The notes under the pieces were generated by a model, which made no database searches, had not been told where the DNA came from, and was given only the letters and a program-made list of their open reading frames with translations. Shown here piece after piece: positions 21,660 to 36,784 of a stretch of DNA of 64,000 bases. The translations under genes were made by a program, and so were the position numbers. The stretch lies in the NCBI GenBank assembly GCA_963965975.1, contig OZ014412.1:6884501-6948500 (forward strand), written 5' to 3'. The DNA is from Xestospongia bergquistia (taxonomy: Eukaryota; Porifera; Demospongiae; Haplosclerida; Petrosiidae). Each line of letters starts with the position of its first letter. The first letter of the stretch is position 1.

Positions 21660-23277
21660 CATCAACTATAATACTCTAACCTGTTGACATTATAGCATTA
21701 TTAGATGGATGTTTGTTAAACTAGATATGACACATGATGATTGAATTGTTTGTAAATATGGTAATAATTAACATTTTCATTGCCATGAAGACTTATAAGT
21801 TGGTGAATGAAGTTGAAATTATAGCATCAAGTCCACCACAAATTTCTTAAAACATATTTTAAACTTCTCTACATATTATATCTCTTATCACATCTTTATA
21901 ATATGTATGTTTCATTATTAGATGACTGTCGATAAACACATCTTCGTTCCATTTCTAATGATATTTATGTCCTTCAAATCTACCTGAGTAATGAAAATAT
22001 AGTTATATGATAATAGAGTTATACACTTACTGATTTGATATGGTTCTGTTATTGTTGATTCTAATGAATTATACATTTTAGTCTCAAATTATATATTATT
22101 GCTTTTTAAAATTAATTTTCAATCTATTTCTATTTAATTAGTCTTGCTATTACGCCATAGTGAACAAGGTAGTATATTCATAAAACAAAGAAGATTGCAC
22201 AGTCATAATCTCAGAATTGACTCCATTAAAAACCAATAAAGATATGAACCATCACCATAACAAAACAAGGTAGTTTGTTGACCAAAGCTGACATTAATAG
22301 AATAAGGACATTATAACAGATCTGAAACAACTTTAAATGTTTGTCATTCTCAGATCTTACATCCATAATGGTATCATAATGAACAGGATAGCAAATTCAA
22401 AAGACAAAGAAGTTTGCAATTTCTTTGAGAAACAATTCGTCTTGTTTGTCTTAAGTATACGTTGCAAATAGTCTAACTTCTGAACTTATAGATTTTATAC
22501 TAATAATTATATAGTCTACACTATGTAAATAGACTTGTATATTTTAACTGTTTATGTTTATAACTGTATGATCAACTTAATAATATGGGGAAGAGTTTAA
22601 TACATGATGTAATCAGACAAAATGTCTCCTCTCCATATATTACTAGTGGAATCATACCATCTCTGTATATAGTAGTATGTCATTGATATTATCATATAAC
22701 TCATAGATTCTAAAATTAGCAATGTGTGTTATATGTTACTATATTTAGAATTCTGAAATAAAAAATTCAACAAATTTACTCTATTTATACATAGACTAGA
22801 AAAAGTGGCAGCTCTGGATGTAAAATATACAAGTCTGTTCACATAGTATAGACTATATAATTATCAATATAACAAGTTAGACTATTTGTAATGTATACAC
22901 ATGTATCCTTGTACCTTCCTTAGGTGTAGAAGTAGATCATTACATCTTTGGGTCATTTTAAAAATATCTACATATAGAAAATTAATATGTGGTCATATAT
23001 TATAGTATGAATATTAATTATATTGACATTTGTTTTATAAATTTTAAAAAATCACCATCAACAGAAATATAAAAATAATAATATAACTTGATATGATATT
23101 TTAAATAATACTCACTTAAAACATAGACATTAGAGTTTCCTTCCATTCTAATATAATAGTTTATTGTATTACATAATTATGAAATATCAGGTTACGGCAA
23201 CTACCAATACATGCTATTCTTAATTCAACATGTCTTTATAGCTACCTAGTGTAGCCACATATATTATATGTGCTCAT
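21660..23277. other. 3' flank of gene B with a partial Ig relic
   Basis: Bases 22200-22321 match the vestigial Ig exon downstream of genes A and C (FCYG.G and YLYWF region on the minus strand). Nothing else is recognisable in 21660-22199 or 22322-23277. These parts are very AT-rich and only partly alignable with the flanks of A and C, so gene B's neighbourhood is the most diverged of the three. Confidence 0.45.
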
Positions 23278-26200
23278 TTATAAACTAAAGTTAGCATATG
23301 TACTGTTCATTGACAGATAGAACTGGATGACATCATAAATTGAAGTATATTGTTCCTGTACAAGACAACATCAGATATCAGTCTATTATTAATAAACTAC
23401 TCTATTATTACCAGTGTAGTAACAGCTCCTGGTTTGCTTCTTTTAACAGCTTTGGTCACTTGAAATACATCTATTACACCTTCTGTCTTACACTGTTCTA
23501 GAGCAATACTTAGTGAACAATATACTCCAGAACGACTCACTGTGTCACTAGAGGAAACATAGATGGAAGAAGGAACTATTGTCATGTGTATAATTTCTCT
23601 ACCTGCAATGTACAACTATTGGTCCTCCTCCAATCTTTTGTTGTACTTTAATAACTCCATCAATTACTTGTAACAATGTCTGAGGTTGTCTGACACAACC
23701 ATCATTAGGCCAGTCCAATACTTGGAACTGAACTAAATTGTAAGTCAATCCCTTAATAAATATTGCTGTCATTAACTTCATTTTTTTGTTACAACTATCT
23801 CACCTCCTTATACAAATTACTAACAAGAAGATTTCTCTTAATATATCCTTGCTTCTCCTCTTCAAAAGTACATCTTATACAGTACTCACCATACATACGA
23901 TCTGTTGCTCGCCAGTACTGATAACATGTTTCCTAATTCAGTGCAACATAAACAATTATACAAATTACTAACAATTTACTTTTCCATTCTCTTCTAGTCC
24001 ACATAACATAACAATAGCAGACACTTTAAAATCCATTATCATCTTCCAAAAGTCTCTGGTAGTGTTCTCTATTGGACTCTGAGTTATAATGAATACTTTC
24101 TTCTCACGATAACCCTAATGAAGATTTAATTAATAAACAACACAACAATTTATTAACTCACATTTAAGAAAGAGGCATGAATATAGCCTTTAGTACCATG
24201 AAGTGTAACAAGAAATCTCTCAGCTAAAAATATATTGTCAATAGAATTAGGTTTAATTTTTTAACACTCCTTACGTGGTAGATACTTGTCAGAACGATTT
24301 TTATCACTGTTGATCTTTGCTGTATTACAGTAAACATCATCAGGATCAGGAGTTATTTGAAATAAAAGATTAAACTGAGATTCTAAACCTGTCAGGTGTG
24401 TTTTGGGATTAACATTTTTAAGTTTTTGAAGCTCAAATTGGTACTTATATGCTGTGATATCTGTTTCTCCACTAATAATTGTTTCAAGTACAGCATCATG
24501 AGCAAAAGTGTACTGTTCCTATAAAGGTAATACATTGTATAAGGAACAGTTCTTGATATCATGACTTACAGCTGTTTGTACCATCTTCATTCTCTGTTCT
24601 CTGAGTCTATTGATAATACCAGCAATATCTACTACTCCCTCTCTACTAGCCTGTTCTAGAGCTATGTCCACAGCAATGGACTAAGATGGGACCTTTAGAT
24701 GGAGACCATGTATTAGTCACTCGTTTGTGAAGGATCATTAAAGGAGTAACATAGTCAGGTACTCCTTGATCAGGCCAGGAAGTAAGATGATATTGTGTTA
24801 TGTCATGAGTGTGATTGGATCCATCCTCTATCTATTAACAGACAAATCTACATGTATTTAACAGTTATCTTTACTTTCACTTTGAGACTTCGAATAGTGA
24901 AATCTGGTAAAACTTGTTCATCCAGTATTGTAACAATGAATGGTCCAAAGGTAGTGCATTCTTTATGAGGATCTGACCAATATTGTTCACATTTACTTCT
25001 TGATCCTTCCTTTAAATTAGTTACCATGACAATAATTTGTGGTCTCTCCTGCCAAATTAGACACCAGAAATCAACCAATGTTTTAGTCATTGGTCCTACA
25101 CAAAAATAACAACATTTATAATTCTACAGAATCTATCATGTTTACATGTCTACCTTGTGATGCTATAAACTTCTTAGGACAACTATAGCCCTAATATACA
25201 TTATAGTAATAATAATAAATAACTACATCAACTACTAGTAACTTACATCTATATAACTAGCATTGATATATTCTCTTTGACATTGATTGAGTTCAGGATT
25301 TGGTATAAGGACAATCCTATTGTCATCATCTGTTCAATTATTACAACATGTGTTACCAGTATTTAGATATATTGAGTATATGTACTACTAATAATTACAT
25401 AATATAAACTACATAGTAAGATATCTATATTATATATGATATTATACTACATACATGTTGTAATGATCATAACAAGACATTTATACCATATATGGTATTG
25501 ATATGATATGTACTACATACACGTTGTGATGTTCTTGAATCGATTGAGAAGTTTATTCTCCTTACTAAAACCTACTGTACAAGGTTTGTCTTCTCCTTTA
25601 TACAGCCCCTATCAATTAAAGATAATGTCAACAAATAAATAATAAATATTTACGTGCTTGATTTCTTTATCTACCTTACTTCTGCAAAACAAAACATGGC
25701 ATTTTGAAACTTAATACAATATATTGTTGACACACTGTTTGATCATACTATGGTTACATTATTTACCTTATATTGTTCACAAAAATCTGCATTACTATTA
25801 CCATGACAACTGGCTACATGAGTACCAAGATCATCAACTGATATAGGAAGAGTAGGAGGGATCTGAGGATCAAAATTAATAGTGAGAGGAGGTGAGTGAA
25901 CTGGAGAGGAGGGAACAGCATACAATGTACCATCATTTTGTGATTTATTACCAGTAGTATCAGTGGGTATAGGGATGTCAGTAATTGCTGAATATTCTAA
26001 CAATACAAACAATATTACTTGTTAATATATAGACACATTGCATACCTGGTTCAGGTAATGATATCTCAATATTAGCTTGTTGTTTTATATACTCATAACC
26101 AGCTGTATTTGATAAAGAGGAATGACTGGACTTTTTCAATTTATTAACTACTTGTTGTTCTTATAGTGAACATAAAACAATAACAATATTCTAATTAAGT

Positions 26201-27644
26201 CTACTGTACCTGTTTGTGGTTCAATTGTTTTCTTTTCAGTTAGTATAAAGTTTTCATTATTATACATTTGTTTGGACTTCTTGTTTATCCTTCTGTGTCT
26301 ATATTAAACCATACACAAATTATCCAATAGAGTTCACACCAGCTACACTCATGTTATATACATTACCAAATACTAGATCATTCACAATGACATATCTCTC
26401 AGTACTAGTTAGGTTGTATGTGATACTATTGTTACTAATGATCACAATATACTCAATGATTCTACCATTACGTAGATGACAATCAATGTCTTCCCATATG
26501 ATTTTGTTTGATATCAAATTTATTGAAAGAGCCATAATTGACTTTGGGGACCCAAATGGAACTATAAGATTATATTATTCAAATAATATTAATAATTATA
26601 TTTTACCTGAAGTGGGCTTTGTTTCATCAAATATCATCACTGGATTAGACTCTCCTAGTATATTACCAGCTCTCACTGTGATGATGTAGTTTATACCACT
26701 GGAAAATTCTCTTAAAACATGTAATCACAACTCATGTAATCACAGTAATAGAAGTACTTACCAGTTACTGTAACATAACGATGTCTATTAATCTCACTAA
26801 CTCTTTCATAACACAAATGTGTATGATCACCATTATTAGTTGACTGACTAAATATTCCACTATTGATCTCCTCTGCATACCAAGTAATAGTAAGATTACG
26901 AACAATTGTATTATTAATACTATAAAGTGTTTGATTCTCAATACTACAACTGTATCCAAAGTGTGGTGATACACAATTAAATTTATTATTTTTATTAATG
27001 TAATACCATCCAAAATACTTTTCCAGTCCACTTAAAATACACTGTAGTGTGTATTGTTGTGGTACAACTGTCATATCAGAAGTAAGTTCAACAACACTGA
27101 AGTTTAAGATTGCTACATGTTCTAAAGTAGAACAGTAACAAATGATAGTATGTTCTAGTACAATATGATATATAACTTACTAAATATATTAACAGTGATC
27201 ATGTTGGTAGAAAGATCAGAACAACTAGTAGGTAGACAACACTTGAATGTATTGTTATTATTATTTCCATCAAATTCATTAAAAGCTTTAACACCTCTGT
27301 ATAGACTGATACTAGCTGGATTATCAGTTGTGTCACAATTGAGAAGAACATTATTGTTATTATTGTTACAATTGACAGATTGTCCATTAGGATCAATCCA
27401 CTGTCCTCCAGATAAAGTAGAATTAGGCAATACACATTGAAGCTTGCTTGTTTGTGTGACATACATTTCATTGATGTAGGAGCCATTGGGATAACAATCT
27501 CCATTGAACATCAGATAGATACCTAGAACATTATCAATAAATGATATACTACTGATTAAGTCACATACCTGAGTTTGGTGGACAGTTACTAATAACTTCA
27601 TTGACATGTAACAAGATAATAGTAGCTAGTGGTAGTATTGACAT
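23278..27644 (-). pseudogene. B: broken receptor tyrosine phosphatase
   Basis: Good 5' exons are the signal peptide (27569-27644), Ig-a (27181-27522) and Ig-b (26762-27121). Ig-b is a divergent version sharing LEK.FGWYYI and NCVSPHFGYSC with gene S4. A deletion then removes FN3-1, Ig-c, FN3-2 and half of FN3-3. A second deletion near 26322 removes the end of FN3-4, FN3-5 and the TM helix. In the PTP part, a deletion of about 35 bp near 24680 removes the D1 catalytic loop (HCSAGVGRTG in paralogs) and shifts the frame. D2 exons (about 23400-24120) and the last exon look open. The product would lack membrane anchor and D1 activity, so it is a pseudogene. Confidence 0.85.
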
Positions 27645-28332
27645 TGTCTTATTATTAACAGAGCCTTTCTCTTTAATCTTCAGTATATAGTCAACATTCT
27701 ACATATATCAAAGATGGGATATTTAGTGTACTAAACAAATGTACATCTTATGAAATATGAATAACTGACAAAGTTATTTTAAACAACAACTTATTTTTAT
27801 AAGTAATAATAACAGTAACCATGTTGCCAATATACACTATATCGTTTACTCAACCAAAGGTTTAGTTATGGTTATTTTAAACTAGATATGTGCTGTCTAT
27901 ACTACAAATAACTATATCATATTGAAAATTGAAAGTCTGCAAATATAAACTGAAGAGTTGTATCCTTTGTAATTGTATTAATAACATATTATGCTCAAAA
28001 CTAGAAGTCTGTAAAAAGTAAACTAAAGAGTTGTATGTCATGTTGTTTGCTTACTTAAATTTGATACTTACATGTAAATACATTATTAATGAGAGTAATG
28101 TAATAAATATCTACCAATAGGTATTAGGTTTTATGGTAGTTCATCTAAATTAGCATTTTTATAATTTTGGCAAATATTAATTAGTTAGTTTTCTTGGGCC
28201 CATTTAATAGAAACAAATCATATATTTGAAACACGAAATACCAAACATTGTTTAAAAGTAACATAAGTGTACCAACAACATTAAAACAAACACAATTATT
28301 GACAACATAGTCAGTTAATATGTATTATGTAT
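27645..28332. other. Upstream region of gene B
   Basis: The family leader (minus strand CTGAAGATTAAAGAGAAAGG) lies at about 27660-27680. The remainder resembles other intergenic spacers and has no exon I can support. Confidence 0.4.
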
Positions 28333-30044
28333 TCATATTGACTCATAGACACTGGTACCAGCAATATCTGTTGTTGTCAGTTGACATTCATCATAATATT
28401 ATATCACTTTACTCTCATCAGCTAGTTTAGATTGATGAAGACAGTGTGGCTCACAGACTTGCATTTCAATATCTTCATCAGGTCTGTAGATAGACAGTGT
28501 ATGATTTAACACAAGATAACAGAATATGACAACTTACGCAATCTCTTTTTGATGTTCACTTTTACAGGTAACATTTCCCACCCTATTGAGTCTGTATAAA
28601 ATTAAAAAAGATGTAAGCTTATGAATAACCAGTAAACATCAGTAATAACATTGACAGTAGTTGTGATACAATCAATATGATATTGAGTGTTTTGAAGTTC
28701 AATAATCGATGAGATAAATGTCCAATTTACTGATAAAATAACAAACTAAATTATTAACAATTATTAATAATTAATAACTAAATTACAAAGAAAAATTAAA
28801 ATAAACTTCTGTACCATAAATACCTGAAAATAATGTCTGTATACTAGTTGTATTACTAGCAGGTCCCAATATATCTTGATATGCTCTGACCTTGATGTTA
28901 CAAGTTGTTGCTGGTATTAGCCCCTTCAGTATCATCACATTCTGATTACCTCCCTTTACTTGTTGTGTCACAGTGTATGTGTGTCACTAGAGACTACATA
29001 TCCATCAGCATCAGATGAAACAGATGTCCAACTGACAGTGATTGAGGTGGCTGTCTTATTGACCAGAATAGGAGGAGAAGTAGTAAATCCTGGAGCTGAG
29101 ATAATTACAAATGTCTTTAAGTAACTATAGTAGTACTTACCAGTTAATGTAAGATAACGATTTCTCATGACATTGTCAACTTTTTCATAACACCTATATT
29201 TATGATCACCATTGTTGTTTGATTGACTAAATATTCCACTATTAATCTCCTCTCAATTCTATGTCATATTCATAGTACAACATATTGTATTGTTATTATT
29301 GTAAATGATATGACTTTTATTAATACAATTGTATCCAATGGTTGGTAATGAACAATTAAATTCAATACTCTGACTATTATATACATAATACCACCTGAAG
29401 TGTCTTTTAATTCCACTTCGAATACACTGAACTGTATATTGTTGTGGTAGAACTGTCATATCAGAAGGAAGATCAACAACATTGTGTGATATGATCTCTA
29501 CATGTTCTAAAGTAGATCAGTAACAAATAACAGTGTGTATTAGTACAATATGAGATAAAACTTACTGAATATATTAACAGTGATCATGTTGGTAGTAGGA
29601 TCAGAACAACTACTAGGTAGACAACACTTGAATGTATTGTTATTATCATTTCCATCAAATTCATTAAATATTTGTACACTAGGTCTATATACAGTGATGT
29701 TAGCAGGATTATTAGAGACAATACAACGAAGAGGATCAGTAATATTATTGTTGTTACAGTTGACAGGTTGTCCATCAGGATTAACCCACTCTCCTCCAGA
29801 CAAAGTGGAATTAGCCAATACACACTGAAGATGTGACATATACTCATTTATTCCTGGTGTGATATAAATATGATTGATGTATGAGCCATTAGGATAACAA
29901 CTTCTATTGAACATCAGGTAAATATCTAGATTATTATAAATAAATGATATACTATATATCAAGTCCCTAACTTGAGTCTGGTGGACAGTTACTAATAACT
30001 TCAATGACACATAACAAGGAGATAACCAGTTGTATTACTAACAT
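28333..30044 (-). pseudogene. S7: truncated tyrosine-tail receptor gene
   Basis: The signal-peptide exon (ATG at 30044) and Ig-a exon (about 29579-29920) are open. The Ig-b exon has TAG in place of the conserved Trp codon near 29262. FN3-1 (about 28826-29098) has an altered reading frame near 28980. Only a short Ig-c piece follows (28640-28740), then the tail exons (to the stop at 28333). FN3-2 to FN3-5 and the TM exon are absent. The left window edge carries the twin of its 5' end. Confidence 0.8.
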
Positions 30045-30664
30045 TGTCCTATTTTAACAGAGCCTTTCTTTCTAATCTTCAATGTGAAGCCAACATTGTA
30101 TTCACCATGATATATTTTAATGCACTAAACAAGGAATGCATGGAGATCTTATGAAATGTGAATAATTTTGCATGTTTTCATAATCATAGCTGAGTAAAAA
30201 TAATCATTTAGCACAGTAAACTATGTTGCCAATAAACATTATGTTAAAATATCTAAACAGATATGCATGCAATGTTTGATTGAGTAAACAATATAGGACT
30301 AGATATGTATTGTTCAATCAACTATAACATGTTGAAATTGGAAGTCTTTAAAATATAAAGTAAAGAGTTGTATGCTCTGTGTGTTGGCTATTGTATAAAT
30401 TTCACTGTCAAATTACTAATTACATGTAAACAAATGTCTATGAGAGTGATGTAATAAATATCTAATAATAGGTATCAGGTTGATGTTAATTATCATTTCA
30501 TGATTTTGACAAATTTAGTTATTTTGTAAATTGTTTTTTTGTCTCAAGTAATGGAAATAAATCATGGTGCCTGTATATTTAAACACAAAATACCAAATGC
30601 TGTTTAAAAGTAACGTAAGTATAGCAACAGCTTCAAAACAACCACAATTATTGACAATATAAAA
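30045..30664. other. Upstream region of S7
   Basis: It is a near copy of 257-882. No exon is recognisable. Confidence 0.45.
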
Positions 30665-32220
30665 TCAAACTGGCTCATAGACACTAGTATTAGCAATATC
30701 TGTTGTTTGTAGTTGACATTCATCATATATCAGACTACTCTCATCAGTTGATTTAGACTGATGAAGACATGCGTTTCAATACCTTCATCAGGTCTATAGA
30801 TAGACAGTGTATGGATTAACACAAGTTAACAGAAACATAACAGCTTACCCATTATCTGTTTGATGTTGATCTTTAGTAGCACTAGTCTGCATCAAAGATT
30901 ATATGCTAATATTATTGAATCACTAGGAGAACAACTACCATTAGACTGATGAGTAGTGTACCCTATCTCATATGTGATAATGGAATAATCTACAGGAATA
31001 TAACTAGGTACATTCCATGACATAACAGCCCATGTAGTAGACATCAAGCTGGATAGTGTACTAACTGGATCAGGAACTGAGTAGAAAGTATAAATTAGCT
31101 TATTAGAACTGACAATATACTTATCAGTTCCAATCTGTACTTCGACAGGATCACTGAAGAGACCTCTTCCAATAGAGTTCACACCAGCTACACTAATGTT
31201 ATATACATTACCAAATACTAGATCATTCACAATGATATATCTCTCAGTACTAGTTAGGTTGTATGTGGTACTATTGTTACTAATGATCACAATATACTCA
31301 ATGATTCTACCATTTAGATAGATGACAATCAACATCTTCCCAAGAAATTCTGTTTATCATCCCATCAAATATACTAAAAACTCATAATTGACTTAGGTGA
31401 TCCAAATAAAACAGTAAGATTATATTATTTAAATTATATTAATAATTAACCTGAAGTGGGTTTTGTTTTACTTAAAATCATCACTGGATTAGACTCTCCT
31501 AGTATATTACCAGCTCTCACTGTGATGTTATAGTTCATACCACTGGACAATTCTCCTAATGTATAACTAAATGTTGTAGTTAACTGATGAGTAATGGAGA
31601 CCAATGTCCCATTCACTAATGATACATAAAGACAAAGTGGACTATAGGAGATGTTGTAGTATGTTACACCATCACTACTTGGACTAGTCCAGTTTACTGT
31701 AATAGTAATATTTGAGACATCACTCACTGAGAGACTAGTTACTGGTTTAGGAACTAGACAATAAAATAATGCCAGACTATTTTTATCCAAATATGAACTC
31801 ACCATGAAGATATTATAATAAACAAAAAAATTATATTAATACAGCTTTGCCTGTAGTCAAAATAATATTAATCTGTACACTAACTTTATTACTAGCAGGT
31901 TCCAGTATATTGTGATAGGCTCTGACTCTTATATTATCAGTTGCTATTGATATCAGTCCTTTCAATGTGATCTTGTTCTGAATATTTTCATTCACTTGTT
32001 GTGTCGCAGTGTGTGCATCACTAGTGACATTGACAGCATATCCATCAGGTATCCTACTGACAGTGGCAGCAATGGCTGTCTTATTGACCAGAATAGGAAG
32101 AGAGGGAATAAGAGGATTATATATACATCCTGTAACTATAGAAGTAAAAGTACATACTAGTTACTCAATTTCTTACAACATTGTTAACTTTTTGCTGTTG
32201 GTTTTCATATTATCAGCTTG
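30665..32220 (-). pseudogene. Receptor remnant: FN3-1, FN3-3, FN3-4, part of FN3-5, tail
   Basis: This is the duplicate of 883-1850 but more complete. FN3-1 is near 31880-32110, FN3-3 (about 31450-31764) is open, FN3-4 (about 31130-31380) has a damaged middle near 31315-31330, and the first half of FN3-5 is at 30930-31075. The tail exon ends at 30665. Signal peptide, Ig-a, Ig-c and TM exons are missing. Confidence 0.75.
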
Positions 32221-32489
32221 ATAATAAGTAAATGAGAGTATTATAGTAAGTATCTACAGATTAGATACAGATAAGTGGTATTGGATTTAATGTCAATACA
32301 TCTAATTATCTTTTTACGTTTTTGACAGAACAAAAAACTAAAACTAAAAGTACAATTAATGAAAAAGTTATGTTGCTTGTTTATTTAAAACATGAAATAT
32401 CAAATATTTCTTAAATGTAATATTAGTGTAGCAACAATGTGAGAAAACACAATTATTGATAATATAGTCAGTAAATATGCATTATGTAT

Positions 32490-35400
32490 TCATATTGACT
32501 CATAGACACTGGTACTAGCAATATCCGTTGTTGACAGTTGACATTCATCATATATCCTTTTACTCTCGTCAGTTGGTTTAGACTGATGAAGACTGTATGG
32601 CTCACAGACTTTCATTTCAATATCTTCATCAGGTCTATAGATAGACAGTGTATGAGTTAATACAAAATAACAGAAATATGACAACTTACCCATTATCTTT
32701 TTGCTGTTGATCTTTAGAAGAAGTGACAATTAGTCTGTATCAAAGATGAAACATCTTTATACATGTAGACTTTTCTTACTGTCTGTTATGTATAAATTGT
32801 AAGACATTAGCAATAGAACAAGCTATCACTACAGATAATAATATACCAACAAGTACACCCAGTCCAGTAATAGAACTAGTACAAGATATCAATATAAACA
32901 TCAAATATTAGAGACAGTACCTTTTACTACTACCAGTACGCAATGTAGGATCTGTCGTTGATGGATCAACTAATGTTTGATCAGCAGATATTGTCCATAC
33001 TCCATAACCATTAACAGTGTAACCATGTACACCAAACAGATAACAGCTGTTAGCTACCAGATTACTTATAATCACATTTGTACTACTTGTATTAGTTTTA
33101 ATCATTGGGCTAAACTCATCACTAGGAGAACAACTGCCATTAGACCGATGAGTAGTGTACCCTATCTCATATGTGATAATGGGATAGTCTACAGGAATAT
33201 AACTAGGTACACTCCATGAAATAACAGCCCATGTAGTAGACATCAAACTGGATAGTGTACTAACTGGACCAGGAACTGAGTAGAAAATACAAATGTAACT
33301 CACTATAACTGACAATGTATTTACCAGTTCCAATCTGTACTTCACTGGGATCACTGAAGGGACCTCTTCCAATAGGGTTCACACCAGCTACACTCATGTT
33401 ATATACATTACCAAATACTAGATCATTCACAATGATATATCTCTTAGTATTAGTTAGGTTGTATGTGATACTATTGTTACTAATGATCACAATATACTCA
33501 ATGATTCTACCATTACGTAGATAACAATCAATCTCTTCCCATATGATTTTGTTTGTTGTCAAATTTATTGAAACAGCCATAATTGACTTTGGGGATCCAA
33601 GTGGAACTATAAACATCTGTAATTTATCATCATTAATAATTACTTTTTACCTGAAGTAGTTTTTGTTTCATCAAATATTTTCATTGCACTAGACTCCCCT
33701 AGTACATTACCAGCTTTCAATAAAATGACATAGTTCATACCACTGATCAATTCTCTTAATGTATAATTGAATGTTGTAGTGACTGATGAGGAGTAATAGA
33801 AACCAATGTCACATTTACTGATGTTAATAGAGGACAAAGTGGACTATAGGAGATGTTGTAGTATGTTACATAGTACCCATCTTTACTATTGGGATCAATC
33901 CAGTTTATTGTAATAGTAGTATTTGAGACATCAGTCACTAATAGACTAGTTACTGGTGTAGGAACTAAACAACTAATAAAAGTTATCATATTTATTTAAA
34001 AACAAACTCACTATTAAAACTTAACAATGTTTGTGTACTATTAATTGAAGGAAGATCTTTATATGAGTACACACTGATGTTATATGTACTCAATGTTAGT
34101 CCATTGATTATAAATTTATGTTCTGTAGTAGATAATATTTTGTTGGTACCTACTCTAGTAGTAGAGTTAATGACAATGACATATCCATTAGTTTGTGATG
34201 ACATAGTCCAGTTGACTTTAATACTAGTCTCATTTAAAATATATGCCATCACATTAGATGGAGGACCATTAGGAACTAAAAGATGAAACCTTTGTTAATA
34301 GTGTAACAATTATTTTGGTCCCAATGGACTATCAGTCACAGCTACAAGTAATAAATATCTGTAATATATATAATCTGTGAAGTTTGTTGTTTTAATAATT
34401 AAATAAACAGTAACTAATAAAACTAACTATGCTTTAATTTATTTAGATATCTGAACAAAGTTATGAAAAACTTACTTACTTACTACTTATTAAGTAAGAA
34501 GTAACTAATAAAATCAACTATAATTTGTTTGTGATATCAAAAACATTATGAAATCCATCTAATTTTGGGTCCAAATAACAGCTATAATTAATATGAATCT
34601 GTAATGTACCTAAAGTGTAATGTGCATTACTTATGATATCAGAACAAAGTTATGAAAATTTACAAGTAGTTTATAAATGTACATGACAGTTTGTGATATT
34701 AGATGAATAGCTAAATTCCACATACCTTGTAATATTACAGTGTCACTGTAGTTCACTCCTTTATACATTGCTATACAGGTAACATTAACTGACACTTCTA
34801 GTGGATTAGGATATACCAGTAATGTGTTATTGTATATGAGAAGATCAGAATCAATTAATGTATAGATTGAGTTGTACTTCATCACTCCATTCACTAACCA
34901 GTAAACATCAGTAGTAACATTGACAGTAATTGTGATACAATTAATATGATATTGAGTGTTTTGAAGTTCAGTAATTGATGAAATAAATGTCCAATTTACT
35001 GATAAAATAACTAATTACAAAGAATAGTTTAAAATTAAATTTTACAACATAGATACCTGATAAATGTACACTAGTTGTATTGCTAGCAGGTCCCAGTATA
35101 TCTTGATATGCTCTGACTGTGATGTTATAAGTTGTTCCAGGTATTAGTCCCTTCAGTGTCGTCACATTCCGACTACCTCCCTTTACTTGTTGTGTCACAG
35201 TCTGTGTGTCTCTAGTGGCATTGACTACATATCCGTCAGCATCAGATGGAACAGGTGTCCAACTGATCGTGATAGTGGTACCTGTCTTGTTGACAAGAGT
35301 AGGAGGAGAGGGAATAAATCCTGGAGCTAAGTGGATTTCATATGATATCATGTAACTATAAGAGTACCTACCAGTTACTGTAAGATAACGATTTCTTATG

Positions 35401-36286
35401 ATATCATCAACTTTTTCATAACACCTATATTTATGATCACCATTGTTGTTTGATTGACTAAAGATTCCACTATTGATCTCCTCTCCATTCCATGTCATAT
35501 TAATAGTACGAGATATTGTATTGTAATTATCGTAAATGATATGACTTTCATTAATACAACTGTATCCAATGCTTGGTAATGAACAATCAAATTCAATACT
35601 CTGGTTAATATTATATACATAATACCACCTGAAGTGTCTTTTAATTCCACTTAGAATACACTGAACTGTATATTGTTGTGGTACAACTGTCATATCAGAA
35701 GGAAGTTCAACAACACTGTGTTCTATGATCTCTACATGTACTATAGTAGATCAGTAACAAATAACAATGTGTACTAGTACAATATGAGATATAACTTACA
35801 AAATATATTAACAGTGATCATGTTGGTAGTAGGATCAGAACAACTAGTGAGTAGACAACATTTGTAGAAATTATTATTAGGAACAGATTCAGTAAATATT
35901 ACACTATCATTAGGTCTGTATAGACTGATACTAGCTGGATTATTAGTTTTGTCACAATGAAGAGGATTAGTATTACAAGTAAGAATGTTTCCATTAGGAT
36001 CAACCCACTCTCCTCCAGACAAAGTAGTATTAGGTAATGCACACTTCAGAGGAGAATAGTTAGCATGATCTTTTGTGATGTAAAGATGATCAATATAGGA
36101 ACCATTAGGATAACAACTTTCATTGAACATCAGGTAGATACCTAGAACATTGTCAATAAATGATGCACTATAAATATGATGCTCACCCGAGTCTGGTGGA
36201 CAGTTACCAATAATTTCACCAACACACATCAAGAAAATAGTCAGTAGAAGTAGTGACATTATTTTACTATTGAAGCTCATCTTCAT
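32490..36286 (-). pseudogene. S2: twin of S1 with one frameshift
   Basis: It matches S1 exon for exon: signal peptide 36187-36286, Ig-a near 35810-36141, Ig-b and FN3-1 within 35050-35740, Ig-c within 34725-35010, FN3-2 to FN3-5, TM, and a tail ending STSVYESI. The two genes keep the same unusual signal peptide (MKMSFNSK) and 45-nt in-frame introns. In the FN3-3 exon, around 33784, S2 has GTGACTGATGAGG on the plus strand where S1 has GTGAATTGATGAGG; this one-base loss shifts the frame. All other exons look open. It is either very recently inactivated or the base is a sequencing error. Confidence 0.75.
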
Positions 36287-36784
36287 AGACAATCACTAAC
36301 CAAGCAATAACCATATACAACAAGAATCCACCCCTATTTAACTAGGATGCACAATCTAAATTATAAATTATATTCATTACTTACTATAAACACTAGCCAT
36401 AAATACTGTATATCTATTTTGAATGTGATGGGAACAATCTTTTAAAAATTAGAACTGAACTCTATGATTACCTCCATTCTTATTTCAGAAAGCTATAAAC
36501 AAAACTTGACAAGTTAATGATGTATGGCTAAAGAGAAACAGACTTAAAGTTGTATAATCATGTGTTTGCCAACAGTACTTTTTAGCTATGCACAGAATAA
36601 GTGTGATAAGAGTAATTACTGTAGTGTTGTTCTATTTTCTGATGACTCTCAAGTGATGCTGTGTCCATGGCCAGGATCAGTGTATGAGGTGCCACTTCAG
36701 TCAATATCATGCCATTTTGTTGCAAATAGCTGCAGGAGAAAGTATTGAAATTTAAAAAAAAAGGCTTTTGATAATAAAAGATAA
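36287..36784. other. Upstream region of S2
   Basis: It is a near copy of 5976-6469, including the plus-strand open stretch at 36560-36748. I see no supported gene. Confidence 0.4.
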
